The notes: generated by a model not told the origin, from the letters alone. DNA of 64,000 bases from Candidatus Bathyarchaeota archaeon (GCA_020346605.1 CP070784.1:1372292-1436291), one strand, 5' to 3'; positions 51,100-61,158 are shown, counted from the stretch's first letter. Numbers and translations: made by a program.

Positions 51100-54000
51100 T
51101 TAGACGGATACCTCCACCTTCATCGGTAGCGAGATCACCTTGCTACGGCCACCCTGGGCGAAGACGCCATAAATCTTATCGGCGTTATGGACCATCACGT
51201 CCTTGAGGCTCACCATGAGGAACTGGGACTCAAGCGCGTTCTCTTTGAGGACGTCTGCCAACCTCGCCGTGTTCAGGTCGTCCAGATGGGCGTCGATCTC
51301 GTCAAACAGGTAAAAGGGCGCCTTGAGGAAGCGCTGTATAGCAAGAAGGTAGGCTATAGCAGCTACCGATCTCTCCCCGCCACTGGCGCCGCTGGCCAGC
51401 CTCATGGGCTTCCCTGGGAACTGGACGTAGAGATCCACCCCACCAGAGAAAGGAGACTCTGGCTTCTGGAGCTCCAAGCGCCCGTCGCCACCTCCAGTGA
51501 GCTTCTCGAAGAAGCCCGAGAAGTTCTCACAGATCTGGTTGTAAGCGTTCATGAAGTGCGCGGTCTTCTCCTGCTCCACTTCGTCGATGAACTTCAGGAT
51601 GGAGCCCCTCTCCTCCTCCAATTCGTTGATTCGAACACTGAGCTGCTTGTAGTTGTAGGCATCCTGCTCATAGTGTCTGATGGCTAGTTGGTTAATCATG
51701 CCGAGGGATGACTTCTCCAGCCTTATTTTCTGAAGGGTACGCTCGACTTGTCCAAGTTCAACGTCTTCGATGGAGACGATGTCCTCGAACCCAAGCCTCG
51801 CTAGCTCATCGAACCTCTGCTCTGCCTGCAGTCTGTACTTTTCCACCTCGACGCTTAGGCTCATGTTCCTCCTTTCGATGTTGGATCGCCGGTTCTCCTG
51901 GCGCTCTATCTGGCGGTCAAACCTACGAACTGTCGCTCTATGCCTTTCTAGGATGCGGCTCGTCGCCTCCACCTCGGAGGTCACGCTGTTGAGAGACTTT
52001 TGGAGCTCATCCATCTCTCTCGTTTCTTCATCGAGCCTTGCCAAGGTCTCGACGCGCTCCTGCTCGAAGGTCTCGATCTCTCTCTTCCAAGCTTCAATCT
52101 GCCCCTCTGAGTCCGAGGTCTTCATATCGAGAATCTGAGCTATAATGTTCGTCTGGATCTGGATATCAGAGACGAGCTGAACTTTACTGTTCCGCATGTC
52201 TGCGAGTTCGTTGACCATGTTGTCATGTGTCACTTCAAGACTAGCTACATCTGATGGGGAGAGTTCTTTTAGTTTAGCTATCTCACTCTTGGTCCGTTCT
52301 ATCTCCTGGAGCGTCCTATCCTTCCTCTCATTTAGGGTGTTAACGAGACTATGTTGTCTGTCCTGTTCCTCGTTTATCTTCATGGAATTCTCGTCGATTG
52401 TGGCTTCTGTTCTCCCGAGGCGCTCGATGTTCTCTTGGGTTTCCCGGATCTGCCCGTCGATTCCTTCTATGTTTTTATTGAAATGGTCCATGTAACCGGT
52501 GAACTCCCTGAGGCTGCCGCCTGCTTTTTTCAGGTCAGACATTCGCCCCATGAGACGAGCCCTCAGGGTCCTGATGGTCGCAGACAGATCTTTTATTGAC
52601 TCTTCGCTGGGGATAAGCTTCGAGTAATCAGGGGGACGACGCCAATGACCGCCGATGAGCCCACCGTCTGCTTCGAAGAGATCGCCCGACAAGGTGACCG
52701 TTCTGTATCCCCTCTTTGAGAGGCGGATGGCCGATTCGTGGTCCTCGACAATAAATGTATCACCCCAGATCAAGTGAACCGCAGGAGTATACTGCTTCTC
52801 GTACCTGATCAACCTTGGGATGTACCCAACTACGCCAGGCTCACTAATGTCTACCAGAGGTTCAGGAGGATTGATGTCTCTAAGAGGAAGAAATCGCGTC
52901 ATGCCTAGCTTTGTCTTCTTGAGCCCCTCCACGCAATCGATGGCGGTCCTTATGTCTTCGACAACGACGGCGTTGATCCAATTTTCAGCGGCGGTACTTG
53001 TAGCCCTCTGGTACTTGAGATCGATCTTTAGAAGGTTTCTAAGTGGACCGTGGTAACCTTTAAGGGCTCCGGCCTCGCCCATCTCCCTTATACGTTCGAG
53101 GGCCTTCTCCTCAGTTACAATATTCTTCCAGAGGTCCCTCTTCGCAGTAAACTCGGTGATGGTGACTTCTGCGTCTTTTGCTAGTTTGTTTGCGCCTTCG
53201 ATGGTCCCACGGAGGTTTTTCTGGTGCTGCACCTGCTCCTCGATTGTAGAAAGCATATCCTCCAACTTCTGGGCCTCATCGAGTTTGAGCCTTTCATACT
53301 CCTCGATCTTGTCCTCAAGAGTTTTAACCGTGTTCCCTGACTCGGTTCTCTTCCGTTCCAGTTCCTCTAGCTTCGACTCCAAGGAGTTAATGTTAACAAG
53401 GTGCCTGTTGATCTCGATCTCTAGCCCGCTGAGGCTCTCCTGCATGGGTACCAGATTCTCGGTGAGCTCCTCGACTCTAACTTGGTTAGCTTCAGCCGTC
53501 TCCTTCAGGGTTCTTATTTTCTCAGAGAGCCTCTGGAGCTGAGTCTCTTTTCGCCTTATCTCTCGTGTCAGCCCCTTCTCGGACGAAATGAGCTCTTGGA
53601 GGCTTTGACGTTTCTCTTCTTTCTCAACCTCTGAGCTCTCGATCTCGGCAAGTTTTACCTCAATATTCCCCTGGATGGCAGTCTTCCTGTTATCGAGCTC
53701 TCTTATTCTCTGCTCAAGTGAGTTCTTCAGAGTCCTCTTACCAACGAGATCAGACTTTAACATGGGGAGCCTTGTGTTCCCCTTCACGGAGGCCTCTTTG
53801 CTGAACTCCTCGAGGCGCTCCCTGGCCTTCTCTCTCTCCTGAAGGAGATTGATTTTCTCTGTCTCTATCTTTGCGACCTCGGCGAGATTCTGTTCGATCT
53901 GATTCCGTGTCTCCTTGAGCTGGAATTCGACTTGGGTGATCTGATAGGTGAGTTTGAAGGCAGTTAGCCTCTGCTCGGCCCGGGTGAGGAGCTCATGACG

Positions 54001-54645
54001 GATGGCGTCGTTCCTCTGACGCTCAAGCTCGTTGACCCTCTTCCTCACCTCATCGCCTTTTGCAGAGGCCACCTCGATCTTGCGCTCGGCCTCCGCTAGC
54101 CGGACCTTGGCCTCCGATTTTTTCTCGTCATACTCGGTTATACCGATTAAATCCTCTAGGGCGGTCATTCGCTCCGAGGGCATAAGGTCGCTGAGCCTCG
54201 TAGCGGTTCCCTGAAGGACGATGTTGTATCCACCAGGGCTGATACCTGCCATCACTAGAAGGTCAAGGAGCCTCCTTCTTGAGGTCCTCTTACCATTGAG
54301 GAAGTACTTGCTCTTACCCTGCTTGTCGATCCTCCTTCCGACACTTACCGATTTGCGATCGATAGCCAACCCACGGTCAGAGTTATTGAAGTAGACCGTA
54401 ACTTGGGAGAACTGGGGTTTAGAACCGTCCTCTCCAGCGCCATCATAGATCAAGCCAGCTAGATCGGGCACCCTCATCCTCTTTGATCCGAGCTCCCCAA
54501 ACACAAATTGAACGGCATCTATAATGTTACTTTTACCACTGCCGTTGGGACCCGTGATGACGTTAAACCCTTGATCAAAGTCCAGTTTTACTGAACCATT
54601 GAAGGACTTGAAGTTCCTGACATTAACTCTTGAGATATGGACCAA
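51100..54645 (-). CDS. smc: Chromosome segregation ATPase SMC
   Basis: The protein is 1181 residues, the usual SMC length. Walker A (GPNGSGKSN) is at 32-39. Two long coiled coils flank a hinge (about 530-680). The C-terminal half holds the ABC signature SGASGGERSVAAIAYLLA and the Walker B region FYLFDEIDAHLDD. SMC dimers with ScpA and ScpB fold chromosomes. It leads the smc-scpA-scpB operon; the AT-rich 54.65-54.75 kb region probably holds its promoter. Confidence 0.97.
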   Translation of the reverse strand: MVHISRVNVRNFKSFNGSVKLDFDQGFNVITGPNGSGKSNIIDAVQFVFGELGSKRMRVPDLAGLIYDGAGEDGSKPQFSQVTVYFNNSDRGLAIDRKSVSVGRRIDKQGKSKYFLNGKRTSRRRLLDLLVMAGISPGGYNIVLQGTATRLSDLMPSERMTALEDLIGITEYDEKKSEAKVRLAEAERKIEVASAKGDEVRKRVNELERQRNDAIRHELLTRAEQRLTAFKLTYQITQVEFQLKETRNQIEQNLAEVAKIETEKINLLQEREKARERLEEFSKEASVKGNTRLPMLKSDLVGKRTLKNSLEQRIRELDNRKTAIQGNIEVKLAEIESSEVEKEEKRQSLQELISSEKGLTREIRRKETQLQRLSEKIRTLKETAEANQVRVEELTENLVPMQESLSGLEIEINRHLVNINSLESKLEELERKRTESGNTVKTLEDKIEEYERLKLDEAQKLEDMLSTIEEQVQHQKNLRGTIEGANKLAKDAEVTITEFTAKRDLWKNIVTEEKALERIREMGEAGALKGYHGPLRNLLKIDLKYQRATSTAAENWINAVVVEDIRTAIDCVEGLKKTKLGMTRFLPLRDINPPEPLVDISEPGVVGYIPRLIRYEKQYTPAVHLIWGDTFIVEDHESAIRLSKRGYRTVTLSGDLFEADGGLIGGHWRRPPDYSKLIPSEESIKDLSATIRTLRARLMGRMSDLKKAGGSLREFTGYMDHFNKNIEGIDGQIRETQENIERLGRTEATIDENSMKINEEQDRQHSLVNTLNERKDRTLQEIERTKSEIAKLKELSPSDVASLEVTHDNMVNELADMRNSKVQLVSDIQIQTNIIAQILDMKTSDSEGQIEAWKREIETFEQERVETLARLDEETREMDELQKSLNSVTSEVEATSRILERHRATVRRFDRQIERQENRRSNIERRNMSLSVEVEKYRLQAEQRFDELARLGFEDIVSIEDVELGQVERTLQKIRLEKSSLGMINQLAIRHYEQDAYNYKQLSVRINELEEERGSILKFIDEVEQEKTAHFMNAYNQICENFSGFFEKLTGGGDGRLELQKPESPFSGGVDLYVQFPGKPMRLASGASGGERSVAAIAYLLAIQRFLKAPFYLFDEIDAHLDDLNTARLADVLKENALESQFLMVSLKDVMVHNADKIYGVFAQGGRSKVISLPMKVEVSV

Positions 54646-55274
54646 CCCGTATTCATTCTCCTTCTTTTATGACGCCCTCCGATCGTTCCCGAAGTTGAGT
54701 AAACCTGATGGAGCCGGTTCCTAGTAAATTTCAATATTCATTTAAACAATTCAAAACTACCGCACGCGAAAAAGCTTCGCGAGGCAGGTATTATCGAGTA
54801 TTAGACTAGGATTATAATGAATTGAGGGAGTCGGAGGATATCTACGAAGCTTTCATTGTATATGTACACAGAATTTTACCAACTATTATGTGTCGCTTCG
54901 TACATCAATATTCGAATATCCGTGAGGATCAAGAAGTTAACTAGCTCTTGGAGAGCACGGGGCTTGATGCTTGCATACGGATGAAAGTCCTTACATCTAT
55001 ATTACACTGGAACGATCAGCGGTGGAAATCTACTCGGATCTTTATTTACGGATTTGAGCACGGAGTCGAACTGAAGGCCCACGAGGGACCCAACCTATGT
55101 AAAACAAGCAAGGACCTGTTCACCACCGGTAACGTCGTCGCTGATGAGCCATTTTTCGACATCCATGGATTTGGAGAAGCCAGGAATAAGGACATCGTCT
55201 TTGTACTATGTTTGAACCAGAGAGGCTAACGAAGGCACCTGAAATACTCGACGCGATGCTCGTCTGAGGTCATC
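54646..55274. other. Non-coding region between uppS and smc, possible structured RNA or promoter
   Basis: Nothing recognisable as a protein gene; a 93-residue plus-strand frame (54948-55229) has odd composition and no supporting start. A strong hairpin, CGCGAA with TTCGCG around a five-base loop (54774-54790), may terminate uppS transcription. At about 54980 GATGAAAGTCC resembles the CR-I region of RNase P RNA, but the other conserved elements were not found, so I do not call it. Confidence 0.4.
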
Positions 55275-56081
55275 CTAACTCCCGTACCTCCGTTGCCTGT
55301 TCTGATAACTCCTGATGGCTCTCTCCAGGTCAATTTCCCGAAACTCTGGCCAGAACACGTCGACGAGAAAGAACTCGCTGTAGGCAGCTTGCCAGATGAG
55401 GAAGTTGCTGATACGGGCCTCCCCTGAAGTCCTGATTATGAGGTCGGGATCCGGTTTGGGTAGATATGACGTGTATAGGTGATCTTCGATTAGCTTCTCA
55501 TCGATGTCGTTTGAATCAATTTCGCCGTTTTTAACTTTGTCAGTGATCTGCTTGAGTGCGTCAACGATCTCTGCTCTCCCTCCGTATGCTAGCGCTATAT
55601 TTAGATAGAACCTATCGTAGTCTTTGGTGAGTTCCTCCATCTCATCTATGAGCCCCTGTATTTTTACGGGAAGAAGGCTTGTCCTACCAATTACACTCAC
55701 TCTCACTTGATGCTCGTGGATGACTTCCGAATCGAGTAGCTCCTTCAAGTTCTCCTCATAGATCTTCATCAGTTCCTCAACCTCCGTCTCGGAACGGGAG
55801 AAATTTTCGGTAGAGAACGCATATAGTGTGACTGTCTTTATCCCCAAATTGAGACACCACTCGAGGAACTCCCTGACCTTGGCTGCGCCCTCCCTATGCC
55901 CCTGCCAGGGGATCATGTCTCTCGCGGACGCCCAACGCCTGTTACCGTCGAGAATGATACCAATGTGCTCAGGTAGCCGTTCCAAATCAATCTGACGATG
56001 GAGCCAAGCTCGATACAATTTATAGACGCCGAATGCGGAGAGAAGATTCTGAATCAATGGGGGGCACCTTCCGTACTTCAT
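55275..56081 (-). CDS. uppS: Undecaprenyl diphosphate synthase-type cis-prenyltransferase
   Basis: About 268 residues from ATG 56081; a GTG three codons upstream is possible. LDGNRRWA contains the catalytic Asp, and LYAFSTENFSR, LNIALAYGGRAEIVDA and PDLIIRTSGEARISNFLIWQ are the conserved cis-prenyltransferase segments. It elongates isoprenoid diphosphates for the dolichyl-type lipid carrier in archaea. The N-terminal 35 residues are a little longer than usual. It is in the minus-strand run between smc and DUF373, the common archaeal DUF373-uppS neighbourhood. Confidence 0.93.
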   Translation of the reverse strand: MKYGRCPPLIQNLLSAFGVYKLYRAWLHRQIDLERLPEHIGIILDGNRRWASARDMIPWQGHREGAAKVREFLEWCLNLGIKTVTLYAFSTENFSRSETEVEELMKIYEENLKELLDSEVIHEHQVRVSVIGRTSLLPVKIQGLIDEMEELTKDYDRFYLNIALAYGGRAEIVDALKQITDKVKNGEIDSNDIDEKLIEDHLYTSYLPKPDPDLIIRTSGEARISNFLIWQAAYSEFFLVDVFWPEFREIDLERAIRSYQNRQRRYGS

Positions 56082-56142
56082 ATAATCCACTGTATAAAAT
56101 TACTATTGTTCTATTGTCATTAATGGGAGTAACTTTTCTCTC

Positions 56143-57288
56143 TTACTTGAAGGAGAGCCTATCTTTGTAGGACCCGTAAATATAGAAGACTGACATGATC
56201 GTAGTCACGACCCCTGCCAGGGTCATTATTACCAATGGCGAGGAAAGATTCAGGGTCTTCTCAGGCTTTATCAGGATCTCAGCTGACTCCTTTACGATAA
56301 ACCACAGCCAGAAGGTTACGATGATACCTACGATGTTCTGCAACATCTTGGAATCCTTCTGGACGTAGTAGGACGCCACGCCACCGATAAGAGTCACCAT
56401 TACCCCAAGAATGATGAAGTCTATCGCCCCGATGATGAAATGGCCCAGCAGTAACGGAGACTGTTGTATCCACCATGGGTAGTTCTCCCACATAAGCGGC
56501 GCTGACGCCGGCACGAAACGCCAAGAATAAACGACACCATTTATGACGCCGACAATCGAGACTATAACCCCAACGCTGAGAGAGGCCAGCGTGAGCTGTC
56601 GATCGGGGGAAGGCAGCTTCAATCTCGCCACAGCTAGTTTCTCGTCAAAACCGAAGCCCTTTATGAGAAGTATTATACCAAGGAAGAAGGTGAGGACCAT
56701 CCCCGCGTTCTTGAGCTGTCCAAAGATCGTCAGGAACCCAAGTATGACCAACATAATCCCTGGTACACCAAGGCTCATCCTTGAGTAATAGGGGTCCTCG
56801 ACGAGCATTCTCATGTACCTGAAGAGGACAGCCCAAGTCTCCTCGATCCTTTCGCTGTGTTTAACGACTACGTGCTGGATGGATGTGATGGGTACCCGAG
56901 CCTGGATGAGGGGGATAACTTTCTCGTCGGAGTATCCGTCTGTGACCAAAATTACGCCATTGGCCTTGAAGGACTCCAGTACGCTCTCGAGCTCCCGCAC
57001 GATCTTCCGGTCAGCTTCGACGCCCCCTATCGACGTGCCTGCGATTGTAGCTACTTGGTAGACCTCATTGGGATATTTTTTTATTAGCTGATCGTAGAGC
57101 CTGACTGCGCCGAACATGGCATTCGCGTCGGCCTCCTCGGGGTCGACCAAGGCAAGGTTTGTGGCGGCCTCAAGGTTGGCGTTCCTGTTAAGGATCGGAG
57201 TTTTAACTAGGGATTTCTGCCCAATGTCGTCGTCCCCGTCGATGCAGAGAATCAGCGTCCTCTCGACGGATCCCCCTGACTCCGGCAT
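56143..57288 (-). CDS. DUF373 family membrane protein
   Basis: The protein is 381 residues. The N-terminal half is a soluble Rossmann-like domain (TLILCIDGDDDIGQK, GVILVTDGYSDEKVIPLI) and the C-terminal half has about six transmembrane helices. DUF373 proteins are widespread in archaea and often sit beside uppS, but have no established function. It is 62 bases upstream of uppS on the same strand, possibly linking lipid-carrier metabolism and the membrane. Confidence 0.9.
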   Translation of the reverse strand: MPESGGSVERTLILCIDGDDDIGQKSLVKTPILNRNANLEAATNLALVDPEEADANAMFGAVRLYDQLIKKYPNEVYQVATIAGTSIGGVEADRKIVRELESVLESFKANGVILVTDGYSDEKVIPLIQARVPITSIQHVVVKHSERIEETWAVLFRYMRMLVEDPYYSRMSLGVPGIMLVILGFLTIFGQLKNAGMVLTFFLGIILLIKGFGFDEKLAVARLKLPSPDRQLTLASLSVGVIVSIVGVINGVVYSWRFVPASAPLMWENYPWWIQQSPLLLGHFIIGAIDFIILGVMVTLIGGVASYYVQKDSKMLQNIVGIIVTFWLWFIVKESAEILIKPEKTLNLSSPLVIMTLAGVVTTIMSVFYIYGSYKDRLSFK

Positions 57289-57328
57289 GTGTACCTTGTA
57301 GAAATTATGGGCGGAGGTATATAGGTTC

Positions 57329-58255
57329 TCAGATCTCGAGTTTCAAAGCTTCTTTTAAGCCTTTGTAGCGGTTGCGTATGGTGACTTCTGTGACTCCGGC
57401 GGCGTCGGCGATCATCTTCTGTGTCCGCTTCTCGTCGTTCATTACGCATGCGATGTAAAGTGCGGCGGCCGCAAGTCCCATGGGGTCCTTGCCTGCGGTC
57501 GTCTTGAGCCTCTCCGCCTCCCTGAGGATCTCCACCGCCCTCTGCTGGGTCTTCTCTCCGACCCCGACTTTCGAGGCGATCTTGGGCACCCTGAGCTGGG
57601 CAGCAGGGATCGGCATCTGTAGGCTGAGCTCCCTGAGGAGGAGCCTGTAGCAGCGGGCGATGTCCTTCTTGTCGATGGGGCTGTGTTGGGCCAGTTCCCT
57701 GAGGGTTCTCGGGGTCTGTGTCGTCCTGCATGCGGCGTACAGCGAAGCGGCTGCTATGGCTGATATGGATCTCCCTCGGACCAGCCCCTTGTCGAGGGCT
57801 TTCCTGTAGATGACTGCGGCCTTCTCCTTGATGGGAGGTGGGATGTGGAGCTTGTCGGTGAGCCTGTCGAGCTCCGCCATGGCCTGGGCTAGGTTTCTGT
57901 CCACTGAGGAGTGGACCCTGGATCTGATCTGCCACTTACGGAGGCGGAGCATCTGAAGCTTGGTCTTAAGAGGTATCTTGCGGCCGAAGGCGTCCCTCCC
58001 TACTCGGCCGATCATGGTTGTGAGGCCTTTGTCGTGTACCGAGAAGCTGAGGGGTACTCCAACCCGGCTCCTGGACTCCTTCTCGCTCTGTGTGAAGGCC
58101 CTCCACTCCGGGCCCTTGTTGATCGTCGACTCGGTGATGACGAGACCACAGTTTCCACAGATGATCTCGCCTGAATCCTCATCATGAATAATGTTGCTGC
58201 TCCCGCATTCGGAGCACACGTCCTCATTCGCGAGTTTCTCTCTTCTTCTGGACAT
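57329..58255 (-). CDS. tfb: Transcription initiation factor TFB (TFIIB), second copy
   Basis: The protein is 308 residues from the ATG at 58255, preceded by GGGAG; a TTG four codons upstream is unlikely. The zinc ribbon (CSECG, CGNCG), the B-reader RSRVGVPLSFSVHDKGLTTMIG and the two cyclin repeats ending in EVTIRNRYKGLKEALKL are intact. It is about two-thirds similar by eye to the TFB at 47.7 kb, with strong differences in the N-terminal linker (SFS versus TWT in the reader). The two copies may serve different promoters or conditions. Confidence 0.95.
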   Translation of the reverse strand: MSRRREKLANEDVCSECGSSNIIHDEDSGEIICGNCGLVITESTINKGPEWRAFTQSEKESRSRVGVPLSFSVHDKGLTTMIGRVGRDAFGRKIPLKTKLQMLRLRKWQIRSRVHSSVDRNLAQAMAELDRLTDKLHIPPPIKEKAAVIYRKALDKGLVRGRSISAIAAASLYAACRTTQTPRTLRELAQHSPIDKKDIARCYRLLLRELSLQMPIPAAQLRVPKIASKVGVGEKTQQRAVEILREAERLKTTAGKDPMGLAAAALYIACVMNDEKRTQKMIADAAGVTEVTIRNRYKGLKEALKLEI

Positions 58256-58547
58256 AAACTCCCTCAATATAGGGGATCGTTATTTTCCATCCCAGAATAT
58301 TCTTCATCTTTCAATCGGAATTATCTGTTCACTTGGAGCACAGCCTTTTTCTCTAAATGTTATATTTAAATCTTTTGGTTCAGCCATATACGACCTATAG
58401 AGCAATTGTAATAATATATACAGAGGTCTCGAAGAATAGAGATATCAATCTTTATTTTGATATACATATAGCCATCACACTCGGGTAACTATCTGGGTCC
58501 GGGAAAGATATTAACTGAGTCCCATAGAGAGTATTGGGGCCCTAGAG

Positions 58548-59651
58548 TTGTCCGATTCCAGTGGAGTCTTTCGTTCGTTGATCGGTGGCTTCGTAGATGA
58601 GCTCGTGCAACGTGAGGTCGAGCCTTCCGTGGGGCTTTTCGGGAGCTGGACTAGGTACGGTGCATCAACATCCAGCGCCCTCGACCTCCTCGTGGCGTCG
58701 AGATCTGGTGCTGACCACGAGTTCTACGAGTGGGCGGAGTACGACGGACTGCTGCTGAACGTGAATCGGATCCCGTGGTTCTGGATCGGGGAGGTCGTGG
58801 CCCCCGAGGTGGACCACAGGCTCCACGAGTCGGTGGTTCTCCATGATCCTGAGGGGGTGCTTGGGAGGGCTAGGGGGTTCGTGGAGGACAACTACCGTAC
58901 CAGTGGGAGGGTTGAGGTGAGGACGGAGGGGTACCTGAAGACCTCCGACACCTACATGAGCAGGGTCGCGAGCGCTATGAACCGGGGCGACTTGGAGACG
59001 GCTCTGGTCTTCGCAGAGCTTAGCCTGGTCTCTGCCACGCATGTGCTTTTGGACGTGGCGGGGTTGCCGGTGACGCGGGGTTCCTACGTCTGGGACGTGA
59101 GGAGGGCCTGCGAGAGGCTTGGGTTGATGGAGGCGTACTTTGAGGCACTGGGGGTATTTCGGCTTGCGGAGGTGGACAGTGACTACGTGTCCAGTCTGAG
59201 GGGGAGCTACGAGGCGGCTTGGCGGGGCATCCGCGAGTTCATGGTGGACAGACGGGAGGTGATAGAGGACCTCCACGAGAGGTTGAGGAGGGATGTAGTT
59301 TACCTGACGGATCCTCTGGCTCTTGGGCTGGTGATGGGCAGGACAGAGGAGATGCTAGGTGAGGGTGATCTGGTAGGTGCGGCGATGTACCTGAGGGGTT
59401 GGCTCCTTCCGCTGCTCGAGGTTTGCGCGTGGGTGGTCCAGGCGGGGCGCGGGGACAAGTTCGACTACACTTCGCTGTTCAGGACGCTGGGGGAGGGGGA
59501 GATCGGCGGGGTCTACGACGAATCTGTCACGGTCTTTGGGCTCGATGGTGTCGGCGGGGGGGATGCTGAGGAAGCTGTGGCGGGGTGCCGTGCCGTGGTC
59601 TCGGGGATCAGGGGTGATAGGCGTAGGTTGATCCGGGGTTTCGTGGACTGA
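58548..59651 (+). CDS. Nucleotidyltransferase-fold protein, probably inactive
   Basis: The protein is 367 residues from a TTG at 58548. The pol-beta/MNT-like core is visible in residues 28-50: GLFGSWTRYGASTSSALDLLV contains the GS motif and the strand that normally has DxD. The first Asp is replaced by Ala44, leaving only Asp46, so metal binding is probably impaired. The remainder is helical, with a HEPN-like look (long helices rich in charged residues), suggesting a fused or partner domain. Function unknown; a regulatory or toxin-antitoxin-like role is possible. A tRNA-Gln gene follows 54 bases later. Confidence 0.7.
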   Translation: MSDSSGVFRSLIGGFVDELVQREVEPSVGLFGSWTRYGASTSSALDLLVASRSGADHEFYEWAEYDGLLLNVNRIPWFWIGEVVAPEVDHRLHESVVLHDPEGVLGRARGFVEDNYRTSGRVEVRTEGYLKTSDTYMSRVASAMNRGDLETALVFAELSLVSATHVLLDVAGLPVTRGSYVWDVRRACERLGLMEAYFEALGVFRLAEVDSDYVSSLRGSYEAAWRGIREFMVDRREVIEDLHERLRRDVVYLTDPLALGLVMGRTEEMLGEGDLVGAAMYLRGWLLPLLEVCAWVVQAGRGDKFDYTSLFRTLGEGEIGGVYDESVTVFGLDGVGGGDAEEAVAGCRAVVSGIRGDRRRLIRGFVD

Positions 59652-59704
59652 GGGTTGTGTGCGGTTAGGTTTATATTGGGTGTGTGGTTGTGTTTCTTTT
59701 CAGC

Positions 59705-59777
59705 AGCCCGGTCGTCTAGCGGTCAAGGATGGGGGCCTCTGGAGCCTCAGACGAGAGTTCGAATCTCTCCCGGGCTA
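59705..59777 (+). tRNA. tRNA-Gln (anticodon CTG)
   Basis: The acceptor AGCCCGG pairs with CCGGGCT. The T arm GAGAG, TTCGAAT, CTCTC and anticodon arm GGGGC, CTCTGGA, GCCTC are intact, and the anticodon CTG reads CAG. An encoded CCA follows (59778-59780). Confidence 0.93.
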
Positions 59778-59889
59778 CCATTTCTCTTGTGATGCAGCTG
59801 GCGCGCGCGGCGGGTGCACATGTATAGGTGGGGGCTCCGGGCCCAAGTGGTTTTTTCCTCGTCGTTCGATGATTCTGTGGTTATTAAGC

Positions 59890-61158
59890 TCACCAGCTGA
59901 TCTTGCCGTCCTCCACCAGAGTAAAGCCTTCCTTGATCACGGTTCGGATGTTCCTGCGGTCCTGCAGCACGGCGATGTCCTTCAGCGGGTTTCCGTCCAC
60001 CAGGATTATGTCGGCGCTCTTGCCGACCTCGATCGTGCCCACATCCGGTAGTGCGCAGTTCTCGGCGTTCGACTTGGTGGCGTTTACTATGGCATCCATG
60101 GGCTCCATGCCTCCGTGCTCCACGTATGTGTATAGCTCCCATGCCAGCCCTGGTGCGTCCCAGTAGGTGTTGTCGGTGCCTGCGGCGATCTTCACTCCCG
60201 CCTTGGCGCAGGCCTTGAAGTTCTTGACGAGGTCTGGACGCATGGCCTCGAAATTTTCCCTGGTGCCGGGGTCGGCCCCGTCGTATGCGTCCACAAGTGG
60301 CTCGTAGAAGAACATACCGAGCGTCGGGACCAGGAACTGGCCGTGCTCGGCCATGTGCTCGATCAGGTCGGGCTGCTCGATGAGCTGCGTGCCATGCTCG
60401 ATGCTGTCCACTCCCTCCTCGACCGCGAACCTGAGCCCGGGGCCGTTCTTGGCGTGGGCGGCGATGGGTACACCTTTCCAATGGGCCTCCTCCACCGCTG
60501 CGACTATCTCCTCGCGGGTCATGCAAGTGTGCTCGGGTCCCGGGCCCGGCTTGTAACGCTTGTGGCCCGGGCCGATGAGCTTGATGAAGTCGACCTCGTG
60601 CTGGAGGCATTCGCGTGTCTGCCTGCGAACCTCCCAGGGGCCGTCCGCGCCCCGCCAGCCAGGGTTAAACACGAATGGTGGGCCCATGCTGTTCAGGTGT
60701 CCTCCCGTTGGGAGCACGCATCCTCCGGCTACCACCCTGGGGGCGGGGAAATATCGCCTCTCGACCGCCTTCCTCAAAGCGACGAGCCACTCCCCCCGTA
60801 GCTCCGGGGCGTTCGCTATCGTGGGGTGGGGTATCCTCACGGTAGTTATGCCCCGGGTAAGCAGCCCCTGGATTACCTGTATGCCCTTCATCAGCGCCAG
60901 CGCCGGGCTGTTCACCATGTTGTCATAGTACTTCTTGAACCCGGGGTCGCTGAACTCTCTCTCCCCCAGCGGGTGGTTGTGGCCCTCGATGAGGCCGGGC
61001 ATGACCGTGAGGCCGTTGGCCTCGATGACCTCGGCTTTGCCCCTTCTAACGTCGCCGATCTCCAATATCTTCCCTTTCTGTACCTTTACATCCACTTCAC
61101 GCGGCGGTGCACCCGTCCCGTCGATCAGTGTACCACCTTTGATCACGATTTCGTCCAT
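59890..61158 (-). CDS. Amidohydrolase, imidazolonepropionase-like
   Basis: The protein is 422 residues, cytoplasmic. It starts with the usual IVIKGGTLIDGTGAPP strand. HNH after GLIEG supplies the first metal pair; VPIAAHAKN, SIEHGTQLI and AAGTDNTYW give later His and Asp ligands of the amidohydrolase barrel. These enzymes include imidazolonepropionase, prolidase and related cyclic-amide hydrolases. The substrate is unknown. A second amidohydrolase is at 7.5 kb, of a different subfamily. Confidence 0.88.
   Translation of the reverse strand: MDEIVIKGGTLIDGTGAPPREVDVKVQKGKILEIGDVRRGKAEVIEANGLTVMPGLIEGHNHPLGEREFSDPGFKKYYDNMVNSPALALMKGIQVIQGLLTRGITTVRIPHPTIANAPELRGEWLVALRKAVERRYFPAPRVVAGGCVLPTGGHLNSMGPPFVFNPGWRGADGPWEVRRQTRECLQHEVDFIKLIGPGHKRYKPGPGPEHTCMTREEIVAAVEEAHWKGVPIAAHAKNGPGLRFAVEEGVDSIEHGTQLIEQPDLIEHMAEHGQFLVPTLGMFFYEPLVDAYDGADPGTRENFEAMRPDLVKNFKACAKAGVKIAAGTDNTYWDAPGLAWELYTYVEHGGMEPMDAIVNATKSNAENCALPDVGTIEVGKSADIILVDGNPLKDIAVLQDRRNIRTVIKEGFTLVEDGKISW

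Noticed and set aside
54980-55010. RNase P RNA-like GATGAAAGTCC
   Set aside because: The other conserved RNase P blocks (such as the ACAGAA and AGARAAUG-type elements) are not found at the expected distances.
54948-55229. 93-residue plus-strand frame in the gap before smc
   Set aside because: The composition does not look coding, the start is a TTG with no ribosome binding site, and no recognisable motif occurs.
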